Source of the DNA: Algoriphagus chordae
GTDB lineage: Bacteria > Bacteroidota > Bacteroidia > Cytophagales > Cyclobacteriaceae
DNA: 34,845 bases
Reading direction: 5' to 3'
NCBI RefSeq assembly: GCF_003254055.1
Contig: NZ_QKZT01000032.1
Coordinates: forward strand, 1 to 34,845
Shown here: positions 33,501-34,845 of the stretch, one piece after another
Layout: the number at the start of each line of letters is the position of its first letter
How positions within the stretch are numbered: position 1 is the stretch's first letter
Notes under the pieces: generated by a model
What the model was told of the DNA's origin: nothing
Databases searched by the model: none
Seen by the model: only the letters and a program-made list of their open reading frames with translations
Position numbers and translations under genes: made by a program

Positions 33501-33689
33501 AATGGAAAAGATCTCCACCGGAGTGATTTTCTGCGCAGCATAACGCTCCTGTAAATAGCCCTGCAAATCTTCCCGAATCAAAACTTCTTCCTTACCCCTG
33601 TTAATCTCCTCTCCTGGCACGTAGGGATAACCCTGCTCTCCTAAGAGGGTAATAAAGGCTTGTTCAAGTTGGGATTCGGTGAATTTCAT
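30516..33689 (-). CDS. hsdR: Type I restriction enzyme R subunit (HsdR)
   Basis: At 1057 residues it is full length. The N-terminal PD-(D/E)xK nuclease domain has D134 (RIPDG) and E148-F-K150 (VVFEFKSS). The SF2 motor has Walker A FGATGCGKS at 299-307, Walker B/motif II SDEAH at 403-407, motif III-like YVGFTGTP, and motif VI TISRVNRKFEGKSKGLVVDY. The helical C-terminus (about 750-1057) would contact the HsdM-HsdS methylase. HsdR translocates unmethylated DNA and cuts it at a distance. No hsdM or hsdS lies in the window. They would have to lie beyond the right-hand IS or elsewhere. The HerA-like gene ends 7 bp upstream, and its IS insertion may cut hsdR off from its promoter. Confidence 0.95.
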   Translation of the reverse strand: MKFTESQLEQAFITLLGEQGYPYVPGEEINRGKEEVLIREDLQGYLQERYAAQKITPVEIFSIIRELEKLPASDLYETNKAIMHWVRDGFLLKREDRNQKDIFISLIDYEQPEKNRFKFVNQLEIQGFEKRIPDGILYINGLPMVVFEFKSSIREQVRIHEAYSQLTVRYRKDIPDLFKYNAFCVISDGVNTKAGSFFAPYEFFYAWRKIECLDQEIDPTTGKSTKVHGIDAMYTLIRGMLDKHRLTDIIHNFIYLPDSSKKDEKIVCRYPQYYAATKLFDNIKLHQHPEGDGKGGTYFGATGCGKSFTMLFLSRLLMKSVDFASPTIVLITDRTDLDDQLSGQFTNAKAFVGDNVIKSVTSRDDLRNELKGRNSGGVFLTTIHKFNEDTELLTDRSNVICISDEAHRSQTNLDQKVRITEQGVKKSFGFAKHLHDSLPNATYVGFTGTPIDATMDVFGEIVDTYTMTESVMDDITVRIVYEGRAAKVLLENRKLQEIESYYLMVADSGGNEYQIDESKRQMAQMGTIVGDPGRIEAIANDFVGHYETRVEEGSTLLGKAMFVCSSREIAYMLYQEILALRPAWGEILHAAEGVELSEKDKKEILPMARVNMVMTRGKDDKEALYNLLGNQDYRKELDRQFKNAKSNFKIAIVVDMWLTGFDVPFLDTMYIDKPVQQHSLIQTISRVNRKFEGKSKGLVVDYIGIKKQMNLALKQYSTVDSQNFEDIEQSIIVVKDQLDLLEAIFHKFDYSAYFDGTPLQQLHTLNKAAEFVQLTQQLERRFMNLVKRMKAAYDICSGSAAFTNEVKDKIHFFIAVRSIVFKLTKGESPDTDQMNAKVREMIQEAIQSEGVEEIFKLGEDGQSEVDIFEADYLAKIDKIKLPHTKIKLLQKLLAKAIDEFKRINKIKGVDFSKQMQTLVDKYNERKESDVLQSEVLEDFTNEIIDLYYAMKKEKESFAELGIDFEEKAFYDILKALAKKYDFVYPEDKLIHLAQAVKDVVDDKAKYTDWSKRDDIRAELKVDLIILLAENDYPPVDRDEVYKEIFEQAENFKRYNGR

Positions 33690-33696
33690 TTATAAG

Positions 33697-34752
33697 TTAC
33701 TTAGGGAGTTTTGCTCTCAGTTTTGGAGTTGTAGATACTGGCTTCCTTTCTGGTTCTGACATTTTAAGCAATAATGGCATTGGAAAATCTACCCCGACCA
33801 ACAATGCTTCTCCTTCCCCAAGTATTGGTAAAAAAGATATTGCGCTTCTATTAGCAGTTGATGCGGCACTTTCAATTGCTTTTTTATCGAGTTCATTAAT
33901 TAATCTATGAACTAAAAAAGTGCCCATTTGACTTAATGTTCCAGCTGGGATATCTCTAGGCATTTGAGTAGAAAGACAAAGAAATAATCCGTATTTGCGG
34001 CATTCTTTAGCTATTAAATCAAAGGCATCTAAAGTTTGACTTTCAAAAAACTCATCTTTTATATTTTTATTCAAGAATTGATGTGCCTCATCTACAAAAA
34101 GTATTAATGGTTCTGTTCTAAATTTACCTTGTCTTGCAAGGTTTAATAGAAATGAAGCAAGTGCGTTAGCTGTTATCTCTTTTACCGAAAAAGAAGATGG
34201 GATATTTTCAAAACTTATTCTTAAAACTTGTTCTTCATTTTGTGTGATAAATTTATTTATTCCTTCAACGATTGAAGAACATCCTTTAGGCGCTCCTTGG
34301 AAACCTAATAGCTTATTAAATACTTCAGTATTAATTAAGTCCGAAATTCTTCCAATAAGTGAGGTTTGGTAGTCATAAGTTTTTGCATCATACCCTCCCC
34401 ACTTTTTTACATCAGGTTGCCTATCTGTATACCCAGTTGGGTAAACACATTCCTCTTTTATTTGATCAATTAAAAAGTTGATATCAAAATTACATGAATT
34501 ATCCTCAATTTCTTTGATGTTAGTTTGATAGAATGAAAAGTATTTAGCTTTACTTTCATCTGATTTTTTCTTGGTATTAATTGATAGTCCAGGATTTTTT
34601 TCCTTACCTATTCTAATCATTTTTAATGACCTAATAGCTTCTAGTAATATTGGTCTTTGAGATTGGCCAGTAGGTCTTAAAAGGAAAAATAAATCAGATA
34701 TGGATAAATTTTGGTAAGGAAAAAATGAATCAATCCCTAAAGTCAAGGAGGA
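33697..34752 (-). pseudogene. HerA-like ATPase, 5' part removed by an IS256 insertion
   Basis: The frame stays open without an ATG up to the IS edge. The TTG at 34746 is only a possible internal start. About 351 residues of a HerA/DUF87-type ATPase remain. Walker B is LILFVDEAH (near residue 214 counted from that TTG). Next come the STQMPRDIPAGTLSQMGTFL segment and the HRLINELDKKAI region, where HerA proteins place the sensor and arginine finger. The tail KPVSTTPKLRAKLPK is basic. Walker A and the N-terminal HAS barrel are missing, so the remnant cannot hydrolyse ATP. Intact HerA hexamers translocate DNA and often pair with a nuclease or a SIR2-type effector in phage defence. The tight spacing with hsdR (7 bp) suggests one cassette. 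Confidence 0.8.
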
Positions 34753-34845
34753 GACTGTAATCTAAACTCTGTCTAAGACTTTGAATTTTAGTTAAAGTTT
34801 ATAAGATAGAGCAGTATGAAAGAACAAGAATCAGCACTCAAGAAA
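34753..34845 (+). mobile_element. Left end of an IS256-family insertion sequence (partial)
   Basis: The left terminal inverted repeat spans about 34753-34773 and matches the right repeat at 284-304 at 18 of 21 positions. It is followed by a short AT-rich leader and the transposase start. The host bases next to it (AAGGAGGA) differ from those flanking the other IS end (CCTGATCA), so the two are ends of different insertions and not one element seen from both sides. Confidence 0.75.
34816..34845 (+). CDS. Start of an IS256-type transposase (first 10 codons)
   Basis: The ATG at 34816 opens MKEQESALKK, which runs off the window. Its position 43 bp inside the inverted repeat fits the transposase start of an IS256-type element. 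The sequence is too short to assign by itself, so the call rests on the inverted repeat and on the C-terminal transposase at the other window edge. Confidence 0.6.
   Translation, partial: MKEQESALKK

Noticed and set aside
1..34845. CRISPR arrays, tRNA or rRNA genes
   Set aside because: I looked for regularly spaced direct repeats and tRNA-like cloverleaf segments in the intergenic regions and saw none. The only tandem repeat has 252-bp identical units without spacers.

Overview
The window comes from a member of the Bacteroidota, most likely order Cytophagales (Algoriphagus/Cyclobacteriaceae-like). This is inferred from DUF5686 and CarboxypepD_reg-like envelope proteins, 6-bladed beta-propeller lipoproteins, a TlpA-like lipoprotein, the absence of Shine-Dalgarno sequences, promoter boxes of the TAnnTTTG type, and moderate AT-richness. 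Both ends lie inside IS256-type insertion sequences. The left end carries the last 80 codons of a transposase and the right inverted repeat. The right end carries the matching left inverted repeat and the first ten codons of a transposase pointing out of the window. The host sequence beside the two ends differs, so these are two separate insertions, and each one breaks a host gene.

Layout. 1-304: IS256 tail, which truncates a beta-propeller lipoprotein gene (305-584). 638-3350: a two-gene envelope pair (TlpA-like lipoprotein; CarboxypepD_reg-like protein). 3400-6714: thrS and the infC-rpmI-rplT translation operon, with a TTG start on infC, an unusual two-hairpin spacer before rplT and a strong UUCG-loop terminator. 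7007-10732: a second beta-propeller lipoprotein and a DUF5686 outer-membrane protein. 10899-12101: L-2-hydroxyglutarate oxidase. 12229-17955: a run of minus-strand genes (FMN glutamate-synthase-like protein, YheT-like hydrolase, Hpt-like protein, YhiN-like flavoprotein, HerA/DUF853 ATPase). 18046-19394: a DUF4332 protein and a periplasmic TPR plus multi-CxxC zinc-ribbon protein. 19395-20303: gene-free DNA built from a hairpin-rich repeat, including two identical 252-bp tandem copies. 20304-22875: TPR lipoprotein, dapD and a glycosyltransferase. 23190-27728: a five-gene manganese/zinc (Tro/Mnt-like) ABC import operon led by a DtxR/MntR-type regulator. 27986-29820: a thioredoxin-like protein and mnmE. 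29888-34752: a type I restriction HsdR gene between a small membrane protein and a HerA-like ATPase gene cut by the right-hand IS.

The most interesting points are four. First, the metal-ABC permease carries a complete DtxR-like HTH plus metal-binding/dimerisation domain at its C-terminus, closely resembling the stand-alone regulator two genes upstream. Second, the herA-hsdR-small TM protein cassette looks like a defence locus disrupted by an IS. Third, the 252-bp noncoding repeat has three stem-loops per unit. Fourth, the rpmI-rplT spacer looks like a possible autoregulatory element. Most other genes are ordinary housekeeping or envelope genes.
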